64,000 nucleotides of DNA. It comes from Luteolibacter flavescens. Its GTDB lineage: Bacteria > Verrucomicrobiota > Verrucomicrobiia > Verrucomicrobiales > Akkermansiaceae. The first letter of the stretch is position 1, and every line of letters begins with the position of its first letter. The notes under the pieces are model-generated. The model worked only from the letters and a program-made list of their open reading frames with translations, did no database searches and was not told the DNA's origin. A program made the position numbers and the translations under genes. Where the stretch lies: contig NZ_JAPDDS010000002.1 in the NCBI RefSeq assembly GCF_025950085.1, forward strand, positions 186,001 through 250,000, given 5' to 3'. Shown here one piece after another: positions 1 through 8,795 of this stretch.

Positions 1-288
1 CGCTTCGTGAAAGGCCTGGCACGTGGCGCGGGTTACGCGGGCGAGGTGACCAGCCCGACCTTCGCACTGGTGCATGAATACCGCGGCGGGCGGCTGCCGC
101 TCTTCCACTTCGACCTCTATCGTCTGAAGGACGAGGGCGAGCTGCTGGGAATCGGCTGGGACGAATTCTTCGACGAGCCGGGAATCGTGATCGCCGAGTG
201 GGCGGATCTCTTCCCGGATCTGCTGCCGCCGGAGACGCGCTGGCTACGCTTCGAGGTGATCCCGGAGGGCAGGCGCGTCAGCGGCTGA
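1..288 (+). CDS. tsaE: TsaE, tRNA t6A37 biosynthesis ATPase (5' truncated)
   Basis: The reading frame is open from the first base of the window, so the N-terminal part with the Walker A loop is missing. What remains reads RFVKGLARGAGY, then TSPTFALVHEY, FHFDLYRL and GIVIAEWADLFPDLLP. These are the hallmark segments of TsaE, the P-loop ATPase that works with TsaB and TsaD to form N6-threonylcarbamoyladenosine at position 37 of ANN-decoding tRNAs. The conserved TSPTF, the FDLYR aspartate and the EW motif are intact. The C-terminus ends normally for the family. Assignment is from family knowledge; the truncation is only a window edge. Confidence 0.93.
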   Translation, partial: RFVKGLARGAGYAGEVTSPTFALVHEYRGGRLPLFHFDLYRLKDEGELLGIGWDEFFDEPGIVIAEWADLFPDLLPPETRWLRFEVIPEGRRVSG

Positions 289-301
289 GCGGGAGGAAAG
301 A

Positions 302-595
302 TCAATAGATCGAGCGACCGACCGCGCCGAGGGCACGGCTGAGACTGCCCTGCGTGCGCTGCACGGTGCCGGGCGCATTGTTGTAGGTGCGCTGGGCGGT
401 GGAGGCGGTGCGACCCACCGTCTGGCCGGAGCGATTCACGGCGTCATAGGTGCGGGCCGTGGTAGGCGCGACTTCACCATAGGTCCGGTTCGCCGTCTGG
501 AGCGAGCGGCCGGCGGTGGCATTCGCGCTTCGATACGCATTGCTGCACGACGCGAGCAGGGCGACGGCGGCGGCAGCGGCAAGACGGGCTTTCAT
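302..595 (-). CDS. Small lipoprotein, Thr/Arg/Gln-rich repeats
   Basis: A 97-residue protein starting MKARLAAAAAVALLASC. The basic start, hydrophobic stretch and LLASC lipobox make it a likely lipoprotein with Cys17 as the lipidated residue. I chose the internal ATG because the signal peptide begins there; an upstream in-frame ATG would add 12 residues before it. The mature part is a degenerate repeat of short units such as TANRTYG, TARTYDA, VGRTAST and AQRTYNN, roughly every 11 residues, suggesting an elongated or helical surface protein. No function is recognised. It ends just after the convergent tsaE. Confidence 0.75.
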   Translation of the reverse strand: MKARLAAAAAVALLASCSNAYRSANATAGRSLQTANRTYGEVAPTTARTYDAVNRSGQTVGRTASTAQRTYNNAPGTVQRTQGSLSRALGAVGRSIY

Positions 596-641
596 GGGCG
601 CGTAACGTAGGGGTCCGGCGGAATCGGTCAATCCAGCATTT

Positions 642-1319
642 TCAGCCGATCCGGCTATCGAGCTGGAAAACCTGGCCGGAGGTGTGGGGGAGGTGCCGGT
701 GGAGGTGGACGAGGAAGGAGGACACCGCGTCCGGTGTATTGAAGTCGCCCAGCACGTGATCCCGCCGGACCTGCTCTCGCCGCTCCGCGGAGAGCGTGGC
801 GGTCATGCGGGTCTCGAGGAAGCCGGGCAGGATGACATTCGCGCGGACCCCGGCGGGGCCCAGCTCCCGGGCGAGGCTTTTCCCCAGGCCGATGAGCCCG
901 GCCTTTGCCGCGGCATAGGCTGCCTGCCCCGCGGGCGGATGGAGCGCGGAGTAGCTGGAGATGAAAACAATGTGGCCCCGACGTGCACGCACCATGGAGC
1001 GCGAGGCGGCGGCGGCGCAGCGTGCGGCCCCGCGGAGATTCACGGCGAGCACCTCATCCCAAGCTGCTTCATCGAGGCGGGCGAGGGGAGCATCCCGGGT
1101 AATGCCCGCATTGCACACCAGCAGCTCCGGCTGGTGACTGCGGAAGAAATCCCGGACCGCCTCCGGATCCGTCACGTCCAGCTCGCGGCGGCCGGGGGAA
1201 AGCACCTCATGGCCTGCCGCTGAAAATGCCGCGTGGAGGGACCGGCCCAGCCCGCCCTCGCCCCCGGTGATCACGACAAGTCCGCCCACGCCGTGCAGCG
1301 TGGGCGGACTCAGGGTCAT
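642..1319 (-). CDS. Short-chain dehydrogenase/reductase (FabG-like)
   Basis: A classical SDR of 225 residues. It has the cofactor motif TGGEGGLG near the N-terminus, NAGI after beta-strand 4, the catalytic Ser in FISSYSA, and YAAAK with the catalytic Tyr and Lys. The C-terminal segment GVRANVILPGFLETRMT is typical of FabG-type 3-oxoacyl reductases. A TTG six bases upstream could also start translation; ATG is preferred. The substrate cannot be told from the sequence and it is not next to other fatty acid genes, so it may be a general NAD(P)H-dependent ketoreductase rather than the housekeeping FabG. Confidence 0.85.
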   Translation of the reverse strand: MTLSPPTLHGVGGLVVITGGEGGLGRSLHAAFSAAGHEVLSPGRRELDVTDPEAVRDFFRSHQPELLVCNAGITRDAPLARLDEAAWDEVLAVNLRGAARCAAAASRSMVRARRGHIVFISSYSALHPPAGQAAYAAAKAGLIGLGKSLARELGPAGVRANVILPGFLETRMTATLSAERREQVRRDHVLGDFNTPDAVSSFLVHLHRHLPHTSGQVFQLDSRIG

Positions 1320-1347
1320 GGGCAAGGATAGCTGGAAAGGCCTGCTC

Positions 1348-1899
1348 CTACTTCTTGGCAGGCTCGACCGCCGGGGTGGACGTGCTCGCGGAGCTCCCGG
1401 GGCGGATGATAATGGCGTGCTCCTCGTACTTCACCACGGCGCCCACCTGCTTCACGAGCATGTCGAGCACGGCATTCGCAGGCACGCTTTTCACCTGCAG
1501 CGTCACGAGGGATTCGCCGAGTTTGTTCGAGGGATCCTGGACGATGAAGTTCGGCGAGAATTTCTTGTCCGACTTCTTCTCCACCATGATGCCGAGCGCG
1601 GCGAGTCCCTCGGAGAGCTCCACGCGGTCGAACTCCACCTGATCGATGGTGTATTCGGAGAGCTTCTTCGCACGGCCGCGCGCGACGATGGCGGTGCGGC
1701 GGTTCTTCAACTCGAGCAGTTGATAGCGGGCGTCGGCGTAGGTGGGGCGCAGCTTCAGCGCTGCGCGGAAGGAGGCTTCGGCCGTCTGGACGTCGCCATC
1801 GCGGATGGCGTCGATACCGGCCTGGTACATCTCGGACGCCTTGTCGGCGTGGGCGGGGATGGCGGTGATCGCTATGAGCGTGAGGATGAGTTTTTTCAT
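1348..1899 (-). CDS. Exported TPR protein with secretin/TonB-N-like domain
   Basis: A 183-residue protein starting MKKLILTLIAITAIPAHA, a clear signal peptide; this ATG was chosen over one 48 bases upstream because the signal begins here. Residues about 20-65 look like one TPR pair (GDVQTAEASFRAALKLRPTYADARYQLLEL). Residues about 85-165 resemble the short N-terminal (STN/secretin N1) fold, with the typical ending VLDMLVKQVGAVVKYEEHAIIIRP. This layout occurs in envelope proteins linked to secretin-type systems in Verrucomicrobiota. No secretin gene is adjacent, so partner and role are unknown. Confidence 0.7.
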   Translation of the reverse strand: MKKLILTLIAITAIPAHADKASEMYQAGIDAIRDGDVQTAEASFRAALKLRPTYADARYQLLELKNRRTAIVARGRAKKLSEYTIDQVEFDRVELSEGLAALGIMVEKKSDKKFSPNFIVQDPSNKLGESLVTLQVKSVPANAVLDMLVKQVGAVVKYEEHAIIIRPGSSASTSTPAVEPAKK

Positions 1900-2031
1900 A
1901 ACGCGGGTTGCAGGTTGGGAAGAGATGGCAATCCAGATGACTACCACTCATCTGAGAAACTGACGGTGAGAGGCATCCACATCAACTGTGATTCCAAGGG
2001 CTTGCGCAGATTTCCGGAAAATGGCCTTTCA

Positions 2032-3075
2032 ATGTCCATGCAAGGTGAAGACGTGCGGTGGATGCAGCGGGCGCTGGAGGAGGGGAGGAAGGGTGTCGGG
2101 CGCACTTCTCCGAATCCCCCGGTGGGCTCCGTTGTGGTGAAGGACGGGGTGGAACTCGGTGCGGGATGGCATCGCGGGGCAGGCCGGCCGCATGCCGAGC
2201 GCGAGGCGATGGCTGCCGTGAGGGCCACTCACGGGGACGACGCACTGGAGGGATCGACCGTCTATGTGACGCTGGAACCGTGCTCCACGCACGGGCGCAC
2301 GCCGCCCTGCACGGACGGCCTGATCGAGGCCGGGGTGGCCCGGGTCGTTTACGCGGCGGAAGATCCGAATCCCGCGCACGCGGGTCGCGCCGACTCGCTG
2401 CTGGAAAAGAATGGCATTGCGGTGACCCGCGGCGTGCTGGCGGAGGAAGCCGCCGATCTCATCCGCGCCTTTACCAAGGTGCAGCTCACCGGCCTACCAT
2501 GGGTGATGCTGAAGACGGCGATGAGCCTCGACGGACGCATCACGCTTCCGCCCGGCGAGGGCATGTGGCTCACGGGCGAGGAAGCACGCGCGGAAGTGCA
2601 GCGCCTGCGTGCCGAAGTGGATGCCATGGTGACCTCCGGCGAGACCGTGCGAAAGGACCGGCCGCGGCTCGACCTGCGTGATCCCGATCTGCTGGAAGGC
2701 AGGCTGCAGCCGTGGCGGCTGGTGCTGACCGCGGACCCAGCCAGCTTGCCGATGGATGCACCGCTCTTCACCGACGCTCACCGGGACCGCACCTTGATCG
2801 ACGATCGCAGCCATCCCGAGGAAGCACTGCGAAAGCTGGTGAGGGAATGCGGTGTCTCCTCCGTGATGGTGGAGTGCGGCGGGCGGCTCGCCGCGAGTCT
2901 GTTAGAAGCCGGCCTCATCGACGAGTGGGTGGCATTCCTCGCGCCGCTCGCCGCGGGCGGGCCGCTGCCTGCGGTTGCGGGCGTGGGCTTTCCCGAGGGA
3001 CTATCACTGAAGGATGCATCGTTCCGGAAATTCGGCCCGGATGTGATGCTGCGCGCGAGGATCGTGCGCGCGTGA
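2032..3075 (+). CDS. ribD: RibD, bifunctional riboflavin deaminase/reductase
   Basis: A 347-residue protein carrying out two steps of riboflavin synthesis: deamination of the diaminopyrimidine phosphate and reduction of the ribosyl side chain. The N-terminal zinc deaminase domain shows TSPNPPVGSVVV, the HAE motif (His54, Glu56) and PCSTHGRTPPC with zinc ligands Cys84 and Cys93. The C-terminal reductase domain contains WVMLKTAMSLDGRI, TSGETVRKDRPRL and VECGGRLAASLL. The common PCSHYGRTPPC motif reads STHG here, a mild variant. An ATG two codons further in is an alternative start. No other rib gene is adjacent. Confidence 0.95.
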   Translation: MSMQGEDVRWMQRALEEGRKGVGRTSPNPPVGSVVVKDGVELGAGWHRGAGRPHAEREAMAAVRATHGDDALEGSTVYVTLEPCSTHGRTPPCTDGLIEAGVARVVYAAEDPNPAHAGRADSLLEKNGIAVTRGVLAEEAADLIRAFTKVQLTGLPWVMLKTAMSLDGRITLPPGEGMWLTGEEARAEVQRLRAEVDAMVTSGETVRKDRPRLDLRDPDLLEGRLQPWRLVLTADPASLPMDAPLFTDAHRDRTLIDDRSHPEEALRKLVRECGVSSVMVECGGRLAASLLEAGLIDEWVAFLAPLAAGGPLPAVAGVGFPEGLSLKDASFRKFGPDVMLRARIVRA

Positions 3076-3167
3076 AATGGCTCTAACAGAAAGGATTTCA
3101 CACGCCTCTCATCAAGCCTTCATGCAAGCCGCGACGATGGGCGGCGCATGAGGTGTGATGGGGTGTG

Positions 3168-3207
3168 TGAAAGGAAAGCCCGGCCAAGGCGTGAGCCGTG
3201 GCCGGGC
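3168..3207 (-). terminator. Rho-independent terminator after the His-rich protein gene
   Basis: On the minus strand an 8-bp GC-only stem (GCCCGGCC with GGCCGGGC) encloses a 14-base loop and is followed by TTTCCTTT. It lies 28 bases past the stop codon of the histidine-rich exported protein. Confidence 0.75.
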
Positions 3208-3234
3208 CATCATGGTCATGACACCGGGGCGGGA

Positions 3235-3516
3235 TCAGCGGCAGCCGCGGCTGTAGCCGCCATGGCCGTGACCATGACCGTAGTGCACGACCCGCGGAGC
3301 AGGGCGATGATGGTGACGCACCGGCACCACGCGCTTGCGGAAGACGGGATGCCCGCAGTGGTCGTAGTAGGCGATGTAGGTCTCCACCCAGGCAGGCCCG
3401 CTGCACGAGCGGTGGAAGCTGACATAGACGCGCGAGTGATGGCCACGGGCTTCAGCGGCAGGAGCGGCAAACAGAGAAACCAAGGCAACTGCCAAGAGGA
3501 TGATCGGCTTTTTCAT
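3235..3516 (-). CDS. Small exported His/Tyr/Arg-rich protein
   Basis: A 93-residue protein with a clear signal peptide (MKKPIILLAVALVSLFAAPAAEA), which fixes the start although the frame is open 49 codons further upstream. The mature part is rich in His, Arg, Tyr and Gly, with a HGHGHGHGGYSRGCR tail and two further Cys, suggesting metal binding or envelope association. It resembles the short basic exported proteins often seen in Verrucomicrobiales but I cannot name a family. A terminator follows it. Confidence 0.7.
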   Translation of the reverse strand: MKKPIILLAVALVSLFAAPAAEARGHHSRVYVSFHRSCSGPAWVETYIAYYDHCGHPVFRKRVVPVRHHHRPAPRVVHYGHGHGHGGYSRGCR

Positions 3517-3665
3517 AGTGGTGAATATTCGATTCACGAGCTTCGACGGGAGCTTCCCGGATCTATTCAAAGTCGATTTGGCAAATTTCCCCGCGGGTCG
3601 AAATTGACCGCGGAATTCCCATCGCGCGCACGGCGCACATCGTGAATCATCACAGGCGAACAATC

Positions 3666-4019
3666 ATGAATGCATTCGAAGAATCTCCAGACACGTCCCA
3701 CGGCAGCGCCTCTTCCAGGACGCCACGCTACACCAGCTTTTCCCAGGCGTTCGACACTGCGCGTGACGATGCCAAATCTGTCGCGCGGGAGGCGGCCCCC
3801 AAGCTCAAGGAAGCCCTCTCCGGGGCAGCTCATGACCTGGCTTACGGGGCCGCCTTCGGCGCCTGCTTCGCGGCATGCTTCGCGAAGGAACTGATGCCCA
3901 CCAGCCTGCGCGAGACCCTGCGCCGCGGGGCGCGTGCAGGACGCACGGCAGCGGAAAAAGCCGCCGACCCGGTGACCGATCCAACTCCCGGCAGCGTGCC
4001 GCCGCCGCTGACGGCCTGA
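3666..4019 (+). CDS. Hypothetical protein with Ala/Gly-rich helix
   Basis: A 117-residue protein of unknown function. The N-terminus is polar; residues about 30-60 form a charged helix (FDTARDDAKSVAREAAPKLKEAL). Then comes a small-residue stretch, LAYGAAFGACFAACF, that could pack as an amphipathic or weakly membrane-associated helix. The C-terminus is basic and then proline-rich. The ATG of MNAFEES was chosen; the frame is open eight codons further upstream. The composition suits a small membrane-peripheral or stress protein, but no assignment is made. Confidence 0.55.
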   Translation: MNAFEESPDTSHGSASSRTPRYTSFSQAFDTARDDAKSVAREAAPKLKEALSGAAHDLAYGAAFGACFAACFAKELMPTSLRETLRRGARAGRTAAEKAADPVTDPTPGSVPPPLTA

Positions 4020-4280
4020 TAGCCCATCGCTACTTCCAGAAAGACGGCCGGCGGCACCGGATGAACTCCGATGCCGCCGGTGTGCTGTCACGCAAAGACT
4101 TAACAGAATCGTCTCACGCGGCGGCACCATGGGTGCAGGGCTCCTCAGCGGCAACCCGCCACCGGGACTATTGCCTTATCACCCGATAAACCGGCAAATT
4201 ATGCAGACCTTCATCTCGTCCCCTCTCTAACGACCGGAAACCGGCCTGCCACCGATCTAACGGAAAGCGGTCACTATGAC

Positions 4281-5213
4281 TCACGCGGCGCGATGCTGCT
4301 TCGCGTGGATGTCGCCGATGCGCATCGCGGTCTGGAGCACAAGCGGCTGCCTCTCGCCGACGCGGATGAAGATCGAGAAGCTGAAGGCATCCGGCAGCAG
4401 GAATTCGAAAGCCTTCACGATGCCGAGCCCCGTCTGCGTGAGGTTCATGCGCTGGTCGGCATCCCCGGGGAAAATCATCACGCCCAGCCCCGCGATGCAG
4501 GCATCCCTCGCGGAGGCCTCGTCATCGAAGGAGCGTATGTCAGGCGGGAGGAGGCCATAGGTCTCCAGGCACCATTTCTCCAGGAACGGGCGGTAACCCG
4601 GCACCAGGGAATCGCTGGGCACCAGGATGGCGGAGCGCAGCACCTCCGGGAACTGGAAGCGCGCGGGGTCGAAATCGAAGTAGTCGAGATTCCACGCGAG
4701 GGTGGAGCCGCTCTGCCGCTCCAGATCGTAGCGCTGGATCGAGGCCTGGTCGGCCGCGTGGAGGAGGAAGCTGCCGGTGATCACGAGGTCCACCACATGC
4801 TCGCGCAGTGCTGCATCCCACTCCTGCCCGGGAGAGGGGCGTATCACCTCCAGCTCCGTGGCAGACGGGCCGGCTTTCAAGGATGCCACCAGCCGGTCCC
4901 CGGCCTCGGAGCGGTCCACCATCACCCTCACCCGGCCGTGGGCCTCACGGAGGAAGTGGGACATGCGAACGCCGAGCGCGTCATGCTCGTGCAGGATCTT
5001 CCGCGCGTGCTCCAGCAGGGTGACCCCCTCCCGCGTGAGCTGGATGCCATCCTGATGACGCTGAAAGAGCCGGAGCCCGATCACGGACTCCAGCTTGGCC
5101 ACCCGGAAGGTCACCGCCGGCTGGGAGATCTCTTGGATTCGCGCCACCTCCGAGAAGCTGCCGCAGTCCGCCAGGCGGACGAAGGTCTCAAGACTCGCTA
5201 GATCGAAGTCCAT
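4281..5213 (-). CDS. LysR-family transcriptional regulator (second of a tandem pair)
   Basis: A 310-residue LysR-type regulator. The N-terminal winged helix-turn-helix spans about residues 1-65 (LETFVRLADCGSFSEVARIQEISQPAVTFRVAKLE in pieces, then GLRLFQRH). The rest is an effector-binding domain with the late glycine-rich turn GLGVMIFPGD. Its start overlaps the 3' end of the next LysR gene by 26 bases, so the two are probably translated from one message, this one second. The regulated genes are not obvious; the PEP-CTERM gene upstream of the pair is a candidate. Confidence 0.88.
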   Translation of the reverse strand: MDFDLASLETFVRLADCGSFSEVARIQEISQPAVTFRVAKLESVIGLRLFQRHQDGIQLTREGVTLLEHARKILHEHDALGVRMSHFLREAHGRVRVMVDRSEAGDRLVASLKAGPSATELEVIRPSPGQEWDAALREHVVDLVITGSFLLHAADQASIQRYDLERQSGSTLAWNLDYFDFDPARFQFPEVLRSAILVPSDSLVPGYRPFLEKWCLETYGLLPPDIRSFDDEASARDACIAGLGVMIFPGDADQRMNLTQTGLGIVKAFEFLLPDAFSFSIFIRVGERQPLVLQTAMRIGDIHAKQHRAA

Positions 5214-6099
5214 TCTCGGGGGATTTCAGCGCACGGTCCACATGACCGACCATCGTTTCCAGGAACTCGTAGGGGTGCTGCTTCAGATAGGAAACATTCA
5301 GGGGGTAACTCGCCTCCACGCCGAGCGGCAGGAAGGTCACCTGCGGCAGCCGACGGAAAGAAACCGGCCGCACACAGACGACCGCATCTTCTTCCGCGGA
5401 CTTGGCGTTCTCCGCCCAGCGCATGAAATGATGCTGCGAGCAAAGGTGGCCCTCGCCACCGCCTGACTTCCGGATGCGGTTCAGCGTATCCAGCGCACGG
5501 TTCTCGCCGGTGATGGTGGCCAGCGACCAACTCCAGTTCGAGAGTTCCTCCGGCTGGACCGGAGACGGGTCTTCCCGGTCGCGAAAGCACGCGACATCGA
5601 GCGCCATCGGCGGCAACTCACGCGACTCCAGGCGACGGCCTGGCACGCCCTCGATGGAGAAAAGCAGGTCGCACGCACCGGACTCCACGGCCGCCTTCCC
5701 CTCGTCCGCGCCCACTTCCAGGAAGGAGATCCGGAAGCGAGGGTCGTGGCGGAGGGTATTGAAGATCCGGCCGAAATGCCCGGTATTGAAGAGATTCCGG
5801 TCCGCACCCAGGCGCAGCACGCGGCCATTCTGGTGAATTTTCCGGATGGTGGCCTCGAAGCGGCGGACTTCTTCCAGGAGGGAATTCATCTCGCGGTCGA
5901 GACGGCGAGCGGCGGTGGTCGGCTCCGTCTCGCCATTGTCACGGGTGAGGAAGAGCGACTCACCCAGTTGCTCTTCAAGGTTTTGCCAGATACGGCGGAC
6001 ATTGGAACGGCTCGTCCGGAGCTCAAGGGAAGCCCGGGAAGTCGATCCTTCTGTCATCAGTGCCGAGAAGACACGCAATTGCTCAGGATCAAAGTGCAT
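5188..6099 (-). CDS. LysR-like transcriptional regulator (first of a tandem pair)
   Basis: A 303-residue protein with a LysR-like N-terminus (LRVFSALMTEGSTSRASLEL, then a recognition helix SRSNVRRIWQNLEEQLGESLF). It has a long linker helix and a periplasmic-binding-protein-like effector half containing LRLGADRNLF and VESGACDLLFSIE. The HTH is more divergent than usual (SRSNVRRI instead of SQPAVSRQI), so the DNA target may be unusual. It is read away from the PEP-CTERM gene across an AT-rich 279-base interval that probably holds both promoters, and overlaps the second LysR gene. Confidence 0.8.
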   Translation of the reverse strand: MHFDPEQLRVFSALMTEGSTSRASLELRTSRSNVRRIWQNLEEQLGESLFLTRDNGETEPTTAARRLDREMNSLLEEVRRFEATIRKIHQNGRVLRLGADRNLFNTGHFGRIFNTLRHDPRFRISFLEVGADEGKAAVESGACDLLFSIEGVPGRRLESRELPPMALDVACFRDREDPSPVQPEELSNWSWSLATITGENRALDTLNRIRKSGGGEGHLCSQHHFMRWAENAKSAEEDAVVCVRPVSFRRLPQVTFLPLGVEASYPLNVSYLKQHPYEFLETMVGHVDRALKSPENGLRSSES

Positions 6100-6378
6100 G
6101 GGGAAAGGGGAAGGAGAGGAGAGAAAGGGGAATGGGTGGGTTTACAGCGGTGCGGGGATTGCTCGTTTAATAGTTATTTAAATTTCATCCATCGGTAAAG
6201 TCGCAATCTAATTCTTCGGCAGAATCGTCGCCACTTTGTAATGGTACGAAAAATTCTGAATTCGTTGTCATCTAATACGGACGTGGGTCTGGGAATTTCC
6301 CTCAGAAAATTTATTGGGATTGCCAAATCGGTAGGAATCAGTCACTTCTGTCGAGTTCATTCTCCCCAACCTCCCCCG

Positions 6379-7188
6379 ATGAACACTCGTCTTGCCTCCG
6401 GCCTCGTGGCCGCGTTTACCCTCGTCTCGGCATCTCTCAACGCTGCCACCGTCACCACTTTTTCCTTCATCACGGACGTCTGGACCCATGAGTCCGGTTC
6501 ACAGACGGGCTACCAGAATGGTGCCACTTCCGGGTCCGTCACCAAGGACGGGATCACGATGAACTTCCACAGCAGCCTCTCCGGAGATGCCATGGTGGGA
6601 ACGAGAAACCTGACCCTGGTAACCTCTGGAAACCCCACGGGCTTCAATATCGCGACGAAGGAAGACGCGAACGACCTCGACGGCACGCTGCTTAACTACC
6701 AGCGTTGGGATTTCACCTTCTCACAACCGGTGATCCTGCGGAACCTGGGAATCGATGATATCGATTCGGACAAGCAGAACTTGTCTGTGGGAGATGGATT
6801 TCGTGATGCGCTCGCCGCAGAAGCCTTTGAGGGTCAATCCTTCGGACCTGTGGGCAGCGGCATTGATGCGGATTTCACCCAGAATCTCGGCTCCAGCCTC
6901 AGCATCCACACCATCGCGGCGGGCAGCGGGCAGTCATTGAATTACGTGCTCTCCGGCCCGGCGGGGAATCCGAACAACGCGCCCGCTTACCGCGCTTATA
7001 TCAACTTTGGGGACACACCGATCCAGTCCTTCAGCCTCTACTCCTTCTCCGACCGGGACAACGTCCACCGTGTCTCGCTCTTCCAGAGCATGTTCCAGGT
7101 CGAGGCCGCAGAAGTCGTGCCGGAGCCCTCGTCCGCCCTGCTCGGACTCGCCACCCTGCCACTGCTCCTGCGCCGCCGGCGTAAGTAA
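6379..7188 (+). CDS. PEP-CTERM sorting-signal exported protein
   Basis: A 269-residue secreted protein. It starts with a signal peptide (MNTRLASGLVAAFTLVSASLNA) and ends with a PEP-CTERM tail: VPEPSS, a hydrophobic helix LGLATLPLLL, then RRRRK. This tail is cut and anchored by exosortase systems in exopolysaccharide-making Gram-negative bacteria. The middle is rich in Ser, Gly, Asn and Thr, consistent with a beta-rich surface protein; no domain is recognised. The start is the ATG of the signal peptide, 46 codons inside the open frame. No exosortase gene is in the window. Confidence 0.85.
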   Translation: MNTRLASGLVAAFTLVSASLNAATVTTFSFITDVWTHESGSQTGYQNGATSGSVTKDGITMNFHSSLSGDAMVGTRNLTLVTSGNPTGFNIATKEDANDLDGTLLNYQRWDFTFSQPVILRNLGIDDIDSDKQNLSVGDGFRDALAAEAFEGQSFGPVGSGIDADFTQNLGSSLSIHTIAAGSGQSLNYVLSGPAGNPNNAPAYRAYINFGDTPIQSFSLYSFSDRDNVHRVSLFQSMFQVEAAEVVPEPSSALLGLATLPLLLRRRRK

Positions 7189-7203
7189 GGGCCGAGGGAT
7201 CGC

Positions 7204-8694
7204 TCAGCGGCGGAGGTCTTCCTCCGTGAAGCCGGGAATGGGCCGGGTGATCCAGATGAGATCACCCTCCTCGAAATCCTGGTGTGGCATGCCGCTATCG
7301 TCCGTGAAGTTTTCGCCTACTGACCAGACATGCGGCGTGCCATCGGCCTGCAGACGATAGCGCAACAGCTCACCGCTGAAGGGATCCATCGGGGCTGCGG
7401 GCAGGAAATCCGGCACAAGTGCCTCAAGTTTCGCCGGGTATAGGCTATTTCCCTCCCGAAGCCGGTGTCGCTCCAGAGCGATGCCCGTGCGTGCCAGTGC
7501 AATTCTGGCATCCATCAGGAGCCCTTCTTCGGCATACCGCTTCAGCAATAGAAATGCATCGGCGGAATGGGGAGAGTTGCGGTTGACCGATGATGCTCTC
7601 AGCTCGCGAAACGACTCGAAATCTTCCCGCGTGAAGTGGTCCTTCGATTCCCGGTCAAAAAGGATGGCGCGGTCGAGGAATTCACGGTGCGCCTTCGCTT
7701 TGGAGGCTAGCTCCAAGCCGGACGGCTGAAGGTCCGTCAGGATCTCCCTTGAATTCTCCCAGATCACGTCCCGGTCCCAACTCCAGCCGCTGAACCAGCT
7801 CCCGCTCACGCTCGGGAGGGCCTGTGGGTAATTAGAAATCATCCCTCGGATATCAGGCCGCAGATGGGCAATCTCTCCCAAAGGGCCCTTCACCGCCGCT
7901 TGCCTTGGTCGAAGTCCTGCCAATGCACGGTCAAACTCTCTCAATTGGTCGTCGGTCCAACTTCCACGTATCGTCCCCTCCCAGATGACCGCTATCGCGG
8001 CCTCCATGGAGAATCGGGCGAGAGTCAAAGAAAACAGATTGGGCTTTGGCTCCAGCATGAGGCGCGAGACGTCCAACATGGCTTTCACGGCTCCTGCGGC
8101 CTCATCGCTTTCTCCAAGGATGAGCTGGGCAAGGGCCAGTTGGCCTGCTGCCAATGACGATAGTCCCAAGTCCTGCATCGCCTTACTCACGCTGGGAAAA
8201 TCGACGTCAGGCCCCGCTGGCCACACTGCCTCCTTGCTCCGGGCGAGGACGGGCCGGAGCTCCTCCAGCCGCTCCACCGCTTCCTGCTGTCTGTGCAGAT
8301 ACAAGGCTGCAGCGGCGTCTTCATCGGCCATCCGGGGATCGAACCAACTTCCTACGTCAGACAGCCGGGCGAGAGCAGGCTCGGCTCCGTGCGGGAAACT
8401 GGCCAAGTCTGTAGGCCGGACCAGCTTCGGATCACGCAGCTCTTTCAGATATACGGGATCGCTGAAAAGGTCCTCCTGCGGGTTGATCGCGGGAACCCAA
8501 TATTTCACGGGATCGACAGCGTATCCTGCCGACTCCATGTCCCGGACGAGCCGCTCGGCCTGCGACCGACCCCACCAGCTCGCGGCGAAGTAGAAGAGCA
8601 ATACCGACAGACAGATGGCGAAGGGAGAAGAAAGCAGGACGACCCTCGTCTTCCGGCTCGCAAGGAATCTCCACAGCCAAGGCGGCAGTCTCAT
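7204..8694 (-). CDS. Large membrane-anchored hypothetical protein
   Basis: A 496-residue protein with one N-terminal membrane segment (about residues 17-40, VVLLSSPFAICLSVLLFYFA) after a basic start, so the bulk should lie outside the inner membrane. Near the C-terminus it has LYPAKLEALVPDFLPAAPMDPFSGELLRYR followed by VWSVGENFTDDSG (given in parts of one stretch). That motif recurs in many planctomycete and verrucomicrobial proteins of unknown function and resembles the end of type II pseudopilin-like sequences. The middle is alpha-helical. The function is unknown. Confidence 0.72.
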   Translation of the reverse strand: MRLPPWLWRFLASRKTRVVLLSSPFAICLSVLLFYFAASWWGRSQAERLVRDMESAGYAVDPVKYWVPAINPQEDLFSDPVYLKELRDPKLVRPTDLASFPHGAEPALARLSDVGSWFDPRMADEDAAAALYLHRQQEAVERLEELRPVLARSKEAVWPAGPDVDFPSVSKAMQDLGLSSLAAGQLALAQLILGESDEAAGAVKAMLDVSRLMLEPKPNLFSLTLARFSMEAAIAVIWEGTIRGSWTDDQLREFDRALAGLRPRQAAVKGPLGEIAHLRPDIRGMISNYPQALPSVSGSWFSGWSWDRDVIWENSREILTDLQPSGLELASKAKAHREFLDRAILFDRESKDHFTREDFESFRELRASSVNRNSPHSADAFLLLKRYAEEGLLMDARIALARTGIALERHRLREGNSLYPAKLEALVPDFLPAAPMDPFSGELLRYRLQADGTPHVWSVGENFTDDSGMPHQDFEEGDLIWITRPIPGFTEEDLRR

Positions 8695-8730
8695 GACCTA
8701 TCTCTGGCAAGCCAGTCGCCGGGAGGAAAC

Positions 8731-8767
8731 GAAAAAGCCCGCACCGGACGGAATCCGGGGCGGGCTC
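8731..8767 (-). terminator. Terminator of the ATP synthase operon
   Basis: On the minus strand AGCCCGC pairs with GCGGGCT, extended inside by CCGGA/TCCGG, and is followed by TTTTTC. It lies 29 bases after the atpC stop, closing the eight-gene operon. Confidence 0.85.
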
Positions 8768-8795
8768 TGAAGTTTTCTTGTCTCGCGGCGGGGCC

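Noticed and set aside
4046-4092. CCGGCGGCA/TGCCGCCGG hairpin after the 117-residue gene as a terminator
   Set aside because: No T-run follows on either strand; could be a weak structure only.
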